This document shows, piece by piece, positions 9,748 through 18,975 of a DNA stretch of 64,000 bases. The DNA is from Candidatus Methylopumilus planktonicus. GTDB lineage: Bacteria > Pseudomonadota > Gammaproteobacteria > Burkholderiales > Methylophilaceae. Position 1 is the first letter of the stretch; the number at the start of each line of letters is the position of its first letter. The stretch is taken from positions 558,001-622,000 of the forward strand of contig NZ_CP040984.1 of NCBI RefSeq assembly GCF_006364715.1, in the 5' to 3' direction. The position numbers were made by a program, and so were the translations under genes. The notes below the pieces were generated by a model. That model worked only from the letters and a program-made list of their open reading frames with translations, did not search any database and was not told the origin of the DNA.

Positions 9748-12700
9748 TTATTTTTTATCATTAAATAAGTTCTTAGTGTTATCAATTGTTGTTTTAATTT
9801 TATCAGTCGCTGAATTATTCACCTCTTCTGGTTTTTCCCACGTACCAATAATTCTATATTCAGAGGTTAGTACTTTATTAAGCGGATCTTTGAGTATTTT
9901 TTGTGCGATAAATGCTACCGCACCTACAAGCGGGCCGCCTGCAAGTGCTGCAATTGACAAGCTATCACTAATATGAGGCGTTACTTTAAGATTTAAGTCC
10001 TGCGTCTCCTTGATGATATTTATTTCACCAGACATAAACACTTCAGCAGCTGGACCATCCATTCTAAAGTTACTTGTTTTCATAATGCCATTATTGACTC
10101 TAACAGCTACATTCATGGTATCAAGGACAAAGCCACTCCCAAATAAATCTCTAAAGTCTAAGCTGAGCCTTCTCGGTAAGCTTTGCAGGGTTAAGAGTCC
10201 AAAGAGCCTTCCTATGCCAGGCTCAACTTTTTGAACTATACCTTTACGTACATCAAGGTTGAAGGACCCATCTACTTTAGTTTTATCAAAAGAAAAAGGA
10301 TTGCCTGGCCATCTCAATTGACCAGATACATCTGCTTCACCATCCTTTACAAAGTTAGGAAAGCCTAGGAAATTAAGTGTTTCACCTAGATTGCTGATCT
10401 TCCAGCTAAAATTAATATTAGAAATAGGGTTTTTATTCCAGCCTATCCAATCCCCCTCTGCTTGAAAAATATTTTTGTCATTAATAATTTTAAATTTTTG
10501 AATATTAATATTTTGTTTTGAAGTCATAGAAACAAGCTCAAGCTTTCCGACTTTCTTACCATCAACTTCAAGGGAGTCAATTTTGATATCTAAATTAGGT
10601 ACTTTTTGGCTGCTTGAACTTTCTGTTGAGGATAATTTTTTAATTTCATTTGGAAGCTTAAGTCCATTTAGTCTCGCAGTTAGCTTGTTATCTTTTTCAG
10701 TCCATAAAAGATTACCTGATGTTTCGTTTGAGCTTATTTTAAATTTTGTACTGGCGTTAACTGGCGCTATTTCTATTTTAATATTATTAAATCGTCTATC
10801 AAAGAGGTCAGCATGTTTGAGTGTTATATCTGCTTTATCTATCTTAAAACCACTGCTACTTCCTTCTTCGCTATAAACACTTATAAAGTCATCTAGGTTT
10901 ACATAGGGTAAATTAGCCTTGAGATAAAGTCCTTTTTGCATATTTGTATTAATGTCTGAGTTAATTGATATATAACCCTTGTCAATTGACATAATATTAT
11001 TTTTTTCGATACGAGTTATTTTTGAACTCACAATATTGCTATATGTAAATTCAATTTGATCTGTTTTTGTATTATTTTGTTTTTTAGTAAAGTAAAACTT
11101 TTCTTCCTTATCGCGCGCTTTATTGAATGGAGCGGGGTAGCTCATTTCAATCCCTTTTAAATCAGAGGACAATTGTATATTGAGTAAGGGTTTTTTATAT
11201 TCCAGGAGGCCTTCCCAATTTGCAGAGCCATTTAATTTTGAAAAACTTGTACCTAATTTTTCTGCAATACCTTTGTCAGTAAATTTTCCATTTAATTTAA
11301 CTTTAATAGCCTTGCTTGAGTCTGCAACGAGTGAAATATTAGTATTGCCGCCAAACATGGTACCAGTCAGATTTTCAGTTTTGACATTTTTTTCGTCAAA
11401 AGTGACTAGGCCCTTAATTTTTTCTATTTTTGGAATTCCCACTGCAGGGTTAGCTAGATTGCTATCTAAAAATTGGTAATTACCCTTAAAAGTAATTGCA
11501 TCAAGATTATCTATAGGGATATCAATATTTAATCTGAGTTTGCCTTCCCCAGACCCAGTTGCTTCATCAAATAAATGCTGAACAGATTCTTTTATGGGGC
11601 TGTTATTAATAAATTTAATAGCTTCACGTGTTGGGCTATTAAGTGTGCTTTGAAGATTTAGTATGGGATGCTCGATAGCTATTGCAGGAATAGTTGTTTT
11701 GAGTTCTTTAATGGTATTACCTAGGAATTGACCTTTTTTACTTAACAACTCGAAAGTACCAGCATTGATTGAGGCATTAAAATCAAATTTCTCAATCATA
11801 GGCCAGCCTGTGCCATATTCGATCAAGGTATTTTTACCAATAGTTGTAACAACAAAGGAGCCCTCATTAGGATCGGGACGGTTCTGTGCATCGACGAATG
11901 GAAAATCGTCTGACGAGCCTTTAATTGAAATTAAAGTACTTTCAAGGCTACCCTCAAGGAGTGAAGTGTCTAGCCAGTGGAGACCTTCTGTACCGATCGT
12001 TTTTGGGTAATAAGTTTTTGCATGCTTCAAATCTATAAAAGGAATGGAAGCTTGGATATCTAAATAAGCTCCTTTTTTCAGTGAATGTATAATACTGCCA
12101 TTAATTGAACCGTTAATAAATGCATTATTAAAGCTAATATTTTTAAATATTAAATAGTTTTTTGTCCATTTCAGGTCGCCATGCAAATCATTAAATTTGA
12201 GTTCCTCTCTAAATAATTTATTGTAAAAAAGAGAAACATCAGTTGATTTTAATTTTAATGAGCTATCTTTATCTCTCAGATGAATCGAGCCTGTAAGATT
12301 TTCAAAACCTGGTAAATCATCAAAGGCTTTAAAGCTTAACTTATCAAATTGGGCTTTAAGGCTTAATGCAATATTTTTATCATCAACCCACTTAAGATCA
12401 ACGTTAGAAAGTGAACCAGATGGATTTATTGCATCAACTTTACTTTTAACATCATCAAAGTAAGGAATGGTTTGCAATATTTCATTCGCTGCATCGAGCT
12501 CAATCCTATTTATTTGAAGAGAGAAGGCAGTTGGTTTATTAGTTTCAGCCGAAATAGTAATGGCCGAATCTGCATTTTCAATATTAATTCCATTATTAGT
12601 AAGAAGATAAAGATTTTCAAATTTAACTTGATAATCTTTTTTACCAGAATACCAAATAATATTGCCTGAAAAATTCCTTAAATTAAGCTCATTTTTGTTA

Positions 12701-13575
12701 ACTTGATTCAATTCAGTTTTAAAATTTGTGAGCTTGATGGATGCTTTAATTTTGTCAATCGCCGCGTTGTTAATACTTGCAGTTAAATTTAGATCACCAG
12801 TACCAGCATTAATTTTGATTGGGTAGTTCACCCAGGGTGTATAGGCTGCTAAATTAATATTACCAGCTTTGATTTTAACTTCAGAATCCCAGGAGCTAAT
12901 ATCCTCAATCTTTTTTGCATAAATATTTCCGCTAAGATCAATAAATTGATTGTCACTATTACTGATTCTAAAATTGAGATTAAATTTGTGTTTGCCAATG
13001 AGATCGATAATAAAGTGTGTTTTATAACTAAGATTTAAATCTTTTAGTAAGAGTGCTGGCGCTTGCCTATACTCATCACGCCAATCTACCTCCCCTTTTT
13101 CAATAGATACTTTTTTTTGATTGAGAAGCCAGTTTGTTAATTTATTATTTGAAGGGCCATCAATGGGTATACCACCAATAAAAATTTTATTAGTTGTGTC
13201 TCGCCTCACAAGAAGTTTAGGCGCCTTCAATTTTATTTCCGAAAGTGTTGGAGCTAAATAAAATGGACTTAACCATGAAAAGTCCGCACTAATTTCTGTA
13301 AGTGCAAGTGTTATATTATTTTGGCTGTCATAAAATACAACTTCGTTTAAGGCAAGCTCTGGATTAATAAAATCCCATCGACCTTTAAGTGAATTTATTC
13401 TGATCGTTTGGCCCATGGCCTCCGAAGCAAGAATTTCAATCCTTGATTTGTAGTTACTTAAATTAGGCTTAATATAAAATTGAAATGTAAGGCTAGAGAT
13501 AACGATAAAAAAAACGTAGGTAATGACGAGTGCAATACCTATTTTTTTTACGTAAGGAATTAATTTTTGTTTCAT
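9748..13575 (-). CDS. yhdP: YhdP-family AsmA-like envelope protein
   Basis: Very large (1275 residues) inner-membrane-anchored protein of the AsmA/YhdP group. In E. coli, YhdP, TamB and YdbH together move phospholipid to the outer membrane. A single N-terminal transmembrane helix (about residues 10-33) is followed by a long beta-rich repetitive region with repeated 'DLKWxxDKN' and 'GxINI' type strands. The C-terminal AsmA-like portion contains LFGLLTLQSLPRRLSLDFRD and SGEINIIKETQDLNLKVTP, which I recognise as the YhdP C-terminal signature. First gene of the yhdP-nitrilase-tldD run. Function in this organism is inferred from the family. Confidence 0.9.
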   Translation of the reverse strand: MKQKLIPYVKKIGIALVITYVFFIVISSLTFQFYIKPNLSNYKSRIEILASEAMGQTIRINSLKGRWDFINPELALNEVVFYDSQNNITLALTEISADFSWLSPFYLAPTLSEIKLKAPKLLVRRDTTNKIFIGGIPIDGPSNNKLTNWLLNQKKVSIEKGEVDWRDEYRQAPALLLKDLNLSYKTHFIIDLIGKHKFNLNFRISNSDNQFIDLSGNIYAKKIEDISSWDSEVKIKAGNINLAAYTPWVNYPIKINAGTGDLNLTASINNAAIDKIKASIKLTNFKTELNQVNKNELNLRNFSGNIIWYSGKKDYQVKFENLYLLTNNGINIENADSAITISAETNKPTAFSLQINRIELDAANEILQTIPYFDDVKSKVDAINPSGSLSNVDLKWVDDKNIALSLKAQFDKLSFKAFDDLPGFENLTGSIHLRDKDSSLKLKSTDVSLFYNKLFREELKFNDLHGDLKWTKNYLIFKNISFNNAFINGSINGSIIHSLKKGAYLDIQASIPFIDLKHAKTYYPKTIGTEGLHWLDTSLLEGSLESTLISIKGSSDDFPFVDAQNRPDPNEGSFVVTTIGKNTLIEYGTGWPMIEKFDFNASINAGTFELLSKKGQFLGNTIKELKTTIPAIAIEHPILNLQSTLNSPTREAIKFINNSPIKESVQHLFDEATGSGEGKLRLNIDIPIDNLDAITFKGNYQFLDSNLANPAVGIPKIEKIKGLVTFDEKNVKTENLTGTMFGGNTNISLVADSSKAIKVKLNGKFTDKGIAEKLGTSFSKLNGSANWEGLLEYKKPLLNIQLSSDLKGIEMSYPAPFNKARDKEEKFYFTKKQNNTKTDQIEFTYSNIVSSKITRIEKNNIMSIDKGYISINSDINTNMQKGLYLKANLPYVNLDDFISVYSEEGSSSGFKIDKADITLKHADLFDRRFNNIKIEIAPVNASTKFKISSNETSGNLLWTEKDNKLTARLNGLKLPNEIKKLSSTESSSSQKVPNLDIKIDSLEVDGKKVGKLELVSMTSKQNINIQKFKIINDKNIFQAEGDWIGWNKNPISNINFSWKISNLGETLNFLGFPNFVKDGEADVSGQLRWPGNPFSFDKTKVDGSFNLDVRKGIVQKVEPGIGRLFGLLTLQSLPRRLSLDFRDLFGSGFVLDTMNVAVRVNNGIMKTSNFRMDGPAAEVFMSGEINIIKETQDLNLKVTPHISDSLSIAALAGGPLVGAVAFIAQKILKDPLNKVLTSEYRIIGTWEKPEEVNNSATDKIKTTIDNTKNLFNDKK

Positions 13576-13619
13576 TGGTCTTTCTTAAACTTAAACCACT
13601 TACGCTATTTTACTTTAAA

Positions 13620-15596
13620 TTATTGAATTGATTGTTTTAGTTGTTCAAGAATGGATGGGTTATCTAGGGTTGAGATATCAGATGTAATTTCTTCCCCTCT
13701 AGCAAGAGAGCGCAGAAGTCTACGCATAATTTTACCTGAGCGTGTTTTTGGCAAGTTATCTCCAAATCGAATATCGTCAGGCTTAGCAATAGGCCCTATT
13801 TCTTTTCCAACCCAATCTCTGAGTTGATTAACAATTGCTTTTGCTTCTTCACCTTCAGGTCTTTTGCCTTTGAGTACCACGTAAGCTACGATAGATTCAC
13901 CTTTAATTTCATGGGGCTTCCCGACTACTGCAGCTTCGGCCACTAGAGGATTTGAAACTAGTGAAGATTCAATTTCCATGGTGCCAAGTCTATGACCCGA
14001 AACGCTTAATACATCGTCGATACGACCCATAATAGTAAAATACCCAGTCGTTTTGTCTCTGATAGCTCCATCACCTGCTAGGTAAACTTTTCCGCCTAGT
14101 TCTTGAGGGTAATAACTCTTCTTATAACGTTCAGGGTCACCCCAGATGGTTCGAATCATTGAAGGCCAGGGTTTCTTGATAACCAATAAACCGCCTGTAC
14201 CCCACGGTACTTCATGCCCTGCTTCATCAACAATTGCAGCATCAATACCAGGGAAGGGAAGTGTGCAAGAGCCTGGAACTAATGGCGTTGCACCAGGCAA
14301 TGGTGTAATGACATGACCGCCTGTTTCTGTTTGCCAAAATGTATCTACAATAGGGCAGCGATGATGGCCAATTTTTTCGTAATACCACATCCATGCTTCA
14401 GGATTGATAGGCTCGCCTACTGAGCCCAAAAGACGAAGACTTGATAAATCGTAAGTATCAGGATTAGACTCTTTATTTAATTCAGATGCCTTGATAAGGG
14501 ATCTGATTGCTGTAGGTGCTGTATAAAAAATACTAATATGATGCTTTTCTATCATCTGCCAAAAGCGACCTGCATGCGGAAAAGTTGGAATGCCTTCATA
14601 AATAAGTTGTGTAGACCCCATAGCAAGAGGACCATAAACCACATAGGTATGTCCTGTAATCCATCCTACGTCCGCCGTACACCAATAAATATCATCCCCT
14701 TTAATATCAAATGTCCACCTCATGGTGTTCATAGCATGAAGAAGATAACCTGCTGAAGAGTGCTGGACGCCCTTGGGGGTTCCGGTTGAGCCTGACGTGT
14801 AGAGTAAAAACAGAGGATGTTCGGCATTAACATATACCGGATCACAATCCGTCGATTGGTTTTTAATAAGCTCATGCCACCAAATTTCTTTAGCTTTTAA
14901 CTCAATCACTTCTTTTGATTTCTTTAGTACTATAGTGCTAATTACTGTTTCACAACCACCCAAATTAAATGCCTCATCTACTGCAGATTTAAGGGGGAGT
15001 GTTTTGCCGCCTCGAAATTGAATGTCTGCTGTTATGACAAGTTTAGCTTGAGCATCTTTAATACGCTCTTGAATGCTTTTCCCAGAGAAACCACCAAATA
15101 CGACAGAGTGTGTTAATCCAATTCTGGCACAAGCAAGCATGGCAACAACTGCTTCAATACCCATGGGAAGATAAATAAGAACTCTATCACCAAGATCCAA
15201 ATTGAATGTTTTAAGGCCATTTGAAAATTGACATACTTTTTGATAGAGCTCTTTATAAGAGACATTGGTGATATCTCCATTGTCTGCTTCAAAAATAATT
15301 GCGATTTTATTAGGTTGAGTGATTAAATATTTATCAAGGCAATTATATGAAACATTCAATTCACCATCTTCAAACCATTTATAAAAGGGGGCGTTAGAAT
15401 CATTGAGTGTTTTAGTAAAGGGTTTTTTCCAAATGATTAACTCACGAGCAAGATCAGCCCAAAATTTCTCATAATTTTCGTTTGCAAAAGTGCACAGTTT
15501 TTCGTAAGCAGCCATGCCAGATACATTGGCATGATCTACAAACGGTTGACCTGGATGAAATATTCTATGTTCGCTTGAGACTGACTCAATACTCAT
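13620..15596 (-). CDS. acs: acetyl-CoA synthetase
   Basis: AMP-forming acetate-CoA ligase, 658 residues, full length. Visible motifs are the phosphate loop YTSGSTGTPKGVQHS, the DTFWQTETGGH adenylation motif, the GRIDDVLSVSGHRLGTMEIE hinge region and the C-terminal PKTRSGKIMRRLLR. In the last, Lys622 corresponds to the regulatory lysine that is acetylated in characterised Acs enzymes. It stands alone on the minus strand and faces away from a sensor kinase/response regulator pair across a 169-base gap. In a C1-specialised organism it would allow acetate scavenging. The ATG gives the conserved N-terminus; the ribosome binding site is weak. Confidence 0.96.
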   Translation of the reverse strand: MSIESVSSEHRIFHPGQPFVDHANVSGMAAYEKLCTFANENYEKFWADLARELIIWKKPFTKTLNDSNAPFYKWFEDGELNVSYNCLDKYLITQPNKIAIIFEADNGDITNVSYKELYQKVCQFSNGLKTFNLDLGDRVLIYLPMGIEAVVAMLACARIGLTHSVVFGGFSGKSIQERIKDAQAKLVITADIQFRGGKTLPLKSAVDEAFNLGGCETVISTIVLKKSKEVIELKAKEIWWHELIKNQSTDCDPVYVNAEHPLFLLYTSGSTGTPKGVQHSSAGYLLHAMNTMRWTFDIKGDDIYWCTADVGWITGHTYVVYGPLAMGSTQLIYEGIPTFPHAGRFWQMIEKHHISIFYTAPTAIRSLIKASELNKESNPDTYDLSSLRLLGSVGEPINPEAWMWYYEKIGHHRCPIVDTFWQTETGGHVITPLPGATPLVPGSCTLPFPGIDAAIVDEAGHEVPWGTGGLLVIKKPWPSMIRTIWGDPERYKKSYYPQELGGKVYLAGDGAIRDKTTGYFTIMGRIDDVLSVSGHRLGTMEIESSLVSNPLVAEAAVVGKPHEIKGESIVAYVVLKGKRPEGEEAKAIVNQLRDWVGKEIGPIAKPDDIRFGDNLPKTRSGKIMRRLLRSLARGEEITSDISTLDNPSILEQLKQSIQ

Positions 15597-15765
15597 GAGG
15601 TTTAACTTTAAATTTAACTTAAAAAATTAAATCTATTATTAGTAGTAATTTATTTTATGTAAAGCGAAAAAATTACACTTCAATTATTTTCATTATTTAA
15701 CGCTTGTGAGCTAGGCTTTATGTGTGGTAAAAGTCATCCATTACAATGATTATTAAAAATACATT
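15597..15765. promoter_or_regulatory. divergent promoter region, acs / sensor kinase
   Basis: A very AT-rich 169-base gap between two outward-facing genes, so it must hold promoters for both. I see an imperfect inverted repeat (ATTATTAGTAGTAAT, near 15636-15650) on the acs side but no convincing -35/-10 pair and no strong ribosome binding site for either gene. No RNA gene or small coding frame is evident. Confidence 0.4.
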
Positions 15766-17475
15766 ATGAATTTAAGAGTCAGATTAAATCTTTTAATTAC
15801 AGCCATCTTGCTGATCTTTTTTGTTTCAATGGGTTACACCATAATGAAGGGATCAAAAGAATCTATTCAAGAAGGTGTAGAGTCAGCCAATCGCGTGACA
15901 ATGCAGCTATTAGATACAGTTATCATAAGTTCCTCTCAAAATCCAGAATGGGGCTATACTCATGATGTCTTAAAGAGATTTTTAGAAGAACTAGGCCATG
16001 TTAGAAGCAGTAATATTAATTTATATACGCTTCAAGGTGAACTTCTCTACGCCTCTCCCCCTTCCAAGTATCGTATAAACGATCCTCCACCTCCCAAGTG
16101 GTTTGAAAGTTCTCTAACCCCTAAAGAAGTTATAGATACTAGAGTAATAAGATTTGGTAAGCTTATTGTGAAAACAAATCCCACCGGTGCCATAAAAGAA
16201 TCTTGGGCCAAGATGAACCACTTCTTCTTGATCGCTTGTGTATTTTTTGTATTATTAAATATCGTGGTGTATTGGATGCTTGGTTTCTGGTTACGACCCC
16301 TTGAACCTATGGTTGAGGCAATTACCAAAATGGGTGAAGGTGATTTCGAAGCGAGACTTCCTAATTTTAACTTACCTGAATTTGCAGTCATAGCAGAGAA
16401 CTTCAATCGCATGGGTGATTCACTTCAATCCAAGATTCGCGAGAATCAAAGACTCGCATTGATTGCGCAACAAACTGCAGATGCTATTGTTATTCACGAT
16501 CTTCAATCTAAAATTTCCTTTTGGAATGCTTCAGCTGAAAAAATATTTGGGTATTCTCCAAAAGAAATATTAGGGAAATCTGCTTATGTGCTTACATCTA
16601 AAGCACATGAAAATGAATTAAGAAAAAGCTTTCAATTAATTCATACAGGAAAAAATATCCACAATATAGAAACGCAAAGAATTAAGAAAAATAGAGAAGT
16701 AGTGGATGTCGCCATATCATTTTCACCGCTTATAGACCCGATTACAAACGAAATTATTGGTGACATATGCAGCATGAGAGATATTAGTGAAAAGAAAATT
16801 GCAGAAGAGTCAAAATTGAAACTTGAAGAAAATAGAAAATTCACTCAATTAATTCAAAGTCATATTGAAGATGAAAGAAGAAGTTTGGCAAGAGAGCTTC
16901 ACGATGAATTAGGTCAGTATGTATCCGCCATTAAGATATTTGCTTCTAACATTTCTAATAAGGCTAAAAAAATATCACCTGAAATTGAAAAAAATGCTGA
17001 CTCTGTTATTTCTGCTGCAAATCAGATATATGATGGGATGCATAGCATTATTAAGCAATTAAGGCCGGGTGCGCTGGATAACCTCGGTTTAGCAGAAACG
17101 CTAAAAGACACTGTAAATACATGGCAAAAACAATATGAACATTTAAAAATTCATTTGTTTATTAAAGGCGACCTGAATCACCTTAATGAAACTTTAAATA
17201 TTAATTTTTATCGAATTATTCAGGAAGCTATGAATAATGCTTTAAAACATTCACAAGCTAAAACGATTAAAATTAATTTGGTTTTAAATAAAAAAGGATT
17301 TTTGGAATTAAACTTCAGTGATGATGGTCAAGGTATGGAACTTAAAAAAATAGATCAAACCAAAAATTTTGGCATTCTGGGCATGCAAGAGCGCATTCAA
17401 TCTTTGAATGGTTCGTTTGAATTAATTTCTAAAAAGAATCAGGGTACGCAGATTTTAATCTCAGTACCCATTTAA
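15766..17475 (+). CDS. membrane sensor histidine kinase (HAMP-PAS-HisKA_3)
   Basis: Two-component sensor of the NarX/UhpB-type kinase class, 569 residues. In order: transmembrane helix 1 (about 7-27), a periplasmic domain of about 115 residues, transmembrane helix 2 (about 147-170), HAMP (about 170-222), one PAS domain (about 230-345), a dimerisation/phosphoacceptor segment with ARELHDELGQ (His379), and an ATPase domain with RIIQEAMNNALKHS, FSDDGQGM and FGILGMQERI. It is followed 12 bases later by its presumed partner, a LuxR-type regulator. The signal is unknown. Facing acs suggests a link to carbon supply, but that is only positional. Confidence 0.92.
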   Translation: MNLRVRLNLLITAILLIFFVSMGYTIMKGSKESIQEGVESANRVTMQLLDTVIISSSQNPEWGYTHDVLKRFLEELGHVRSSNINLYTLQGELLYASPPSKYRINDPPPPKWFESSLTPKEVIDTRVIRFGKLIVKTNPTGAIKESWAKMNHFFLIACVFFVLLNIVVYWMLGFWLRPLEPMVEAITKMGEGDFEARLPNFNLPEFAVIAENFNRMGDSLQSKIRENQRLALIAQQTADAIVIHDLQSKISFWNASAEKIFGYSPKEILGKSAYVLTSKAHENELRKSFQLIHTGKNIHNIETQRIKKNREVVDVAISFSPLIDPITNEIIGDICSMRDISEKKIAEESKLKLEENRKFTQLIQSHIEDERRSLARELHDELGQYVSAIKIFASNISNKAKKISPEIEKNADSVISAANQIYDGMHSIIKQLRPGALDNLGLAETLKDTVNTWQKQYEHLKIHLFIKGDLNHLNETLNINFYRIIQEAMNNALKHSQAKTIKINLVLNKKGFLELNFSDDGQGMELKKIDQTKNFGILGMQERIQSLNGSFELISKKNQGTQILISVPI

Positions 17476-17487
17476 AAAGGATATAGA

Positions 17488-18126
17488 TTGAGTCAAATTA
17501 AGATATTACTTGTTGACGATCATGCTGTAGTTCGCATGGGCTTTAAGATGCTTATCGAAGCCGAAGATGATATTACAGTCATCGGTGAAGCTGAAAGTGG
17601 AGAAGGTGCTATTAAATTATTTCAAGAATTGAAACCTGACATTATTGTTATGGATATCACAATGCCTGGTATCGGAGGAATAGAAGCTATTGATCGCATT
17701 ATGGCGAAAGATAAAAATACCAAAATCCTTGTTTTATCAGCTCATGAAGATTCGGTACATCCTAAGCGAGTCCTTAATGCAGGCGCGATGGGCTATTTAA
17801 CAAAAAGAAGTGCTGCAGAAGAGTTGATCAAAGCAATTAAATCTATTCATCAAGGAAAGCGTTATCTAGAGCCTAGTATTGCCCAACAAATGGCTATTAC
17901 TCAGCTATCAGGAGAAACAAATCCAGTTGAAATTCTTTCAGACCGAGAATTTGAAGTCTTTATAGCATTAGCTAAAGGCAAAAGTACAAATGACATTGCA
18001 GATACGCTATGCCTCAGTCCAAGAACAGTCGGTACGCATTTATATAATATTAAGCAAAAGTTAAATGCAAATAATTCAGCAGAGATTGCTTTGATTGCTA
18101 TTCGCTGCGGCTTAATTAATCCTTGA
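17488..18126 (+). CDS. LuxR/NarL-family response regulator
   Basis: DNA-binding response regulator of 212 residues. The receiver domain (about 1-120) has the acidic pair Asp10-Asp11, phosphoacceptor Asp56 in IIVMDITMPG and the conserved Lys in YLTKRSAAEEL. The C-terminal helix-turn-helix (about 146-207) reads LSDREFEVFIALAKGKSTNDIA then SPRTVGTHLYNIKQKL. Translation appears to start at TTG (17488), since no ATG or GTG precedes the conserved IKILLVDDH. The kinase lies directly upstream. The 3' end overlaps that of the convergent transporter gene by 15 bases. Confidence 0.94.
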   Translation: MSQIKILLVDDHAVVRMGFKMLIEAEDDITVIGEAESGEGAIKLFQELKPDIIVMDITMPGIGGIEAIDRIMAKDKNTKILVLSAHEDSVHPKRVLNAGAMGYLTKRSAAEELIKAIKSIHQGKRYLEPSIAQQMAITQLSGETNPVEILSDREFEVFIALAKGKSTNDIADTLCLSPRTVGTHLYNIKQKLNANNSAEIALIAIRCGLINP

Positions 18127-18975
18127 TTTTAAGCTAATATTTGACGCGATAGCGCCACTTATAATAATCATAATTGCGCCCAATATATCCTCAACCCTTA
18201 TCATCTCGTTAAAATATAGAAGACTAATAATGCCTGAAAAAACAATTGCTAGATAAGATAGGGTGGCTATAACAAGAGGCTTGCCAAGCCTATATGCGCG
18301 TGTCATTGCAATTTGGGCTATGGTGGCTGACAAGCCAAGTGGAATCAGTATCCACATATCATTCCATACCAACTTTTGATAATCGGTAAAGCTAATCCAC
18401 AATCCTGCGCCTATTGAAGATATAAGTGTGAAGTAAAAGACAGTGCGCCAATCAGGCTCATTAAGTTTGCTGAGCTGTATGACGTGAATGTAAGCCAAAG
18501 CTGCACCAATACCCGAGACTAATCCAATTAAACCTGCAAACCAGCTTTGCCATTCGCCGTGTGGATCAAGAATTAATAAAGCGCCAAAAAAGCCCACAAT
18601 TGTGCATATTAAAATAGATTTTTTTATTTTTTGATGTGAGATGAAAGGCAAGAAAAATCCAAGAAATATAGGTGAGGTGTAATTGAGGGTCATGGCAGAA
18701 CCTAAATTGAGATTTGCGATAGCATAAAAGAAAAAAGCTAAAGACAAAAAGCCCACAACACCGCGGTCAATCTGTTTTCTAAGGTGTGGTGTTTTAATCT
18801 CTTTTTGACTTATAACAATGTAAATAAAAAGAAATAATAAGCTTATAAATGAACGGTAAAACACTAGTTCAACACTAGAAAAACGTGAAGCACCAAGTTT
18901 TACAAATGATCCCATAAGGGAAAAAAAGAAGGTCGCTACGATGATCCATAGCATACCTTTTTTTTGATCTGTCAT
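18112..18975 (-). CDS. DMT-superfamily (EamA) transporter
   Basis: Predicted ten-helix inner-membrane permease with two EamA repeats, about 287 residues: MLWIIVATFFFSLMGSFVKLGA opens repeat one and a second repeat begins near the middle. I place the start at the ATG at 18975 because it forms an ATGA overlap with the stop of the upstream Rieske gene; an in-frame ATG at 19005 would add ten residues and overlap by 34 bases. Substrates in this superfamily include amino acids, nucleosides and other metabolites and cannot be told from sequence. Coupling to the oxygenase suggests import or export of its substrate or product. Confidence 0.88.
   Translation of the reverse strand: MTDQKKGMLWIIVATFFFSLMGSFVKLGASRFSSVELVFYRSFISLLFLFIYIVISQKEIKTPHLRKQIDRGVVGFLSLAFFFYAIANLNLGSAMTLNYTSPIFLGFFLPFISHQKIKKSILICTIVGFFGALLILDPHGEWQSWFAGLIGLVSGIGAALAYIHVIQLSKLNEPDWRTVFYFTLISSIGAGLWISFTDYQKLVWNDMWILIPLGLSATIAQIAMTRAYRLGKPLVIATLSYLAIVFSGIISLLYFNEMIRVEDILGAIMIIISGAIASNISLKSRIN

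Noticed and set aside
11180..11479. Plus-strand frames inside yhdP, this one about 99 codons
   Set aside because: They mirror the minus-strand coding pattern and have no recognisable domains.
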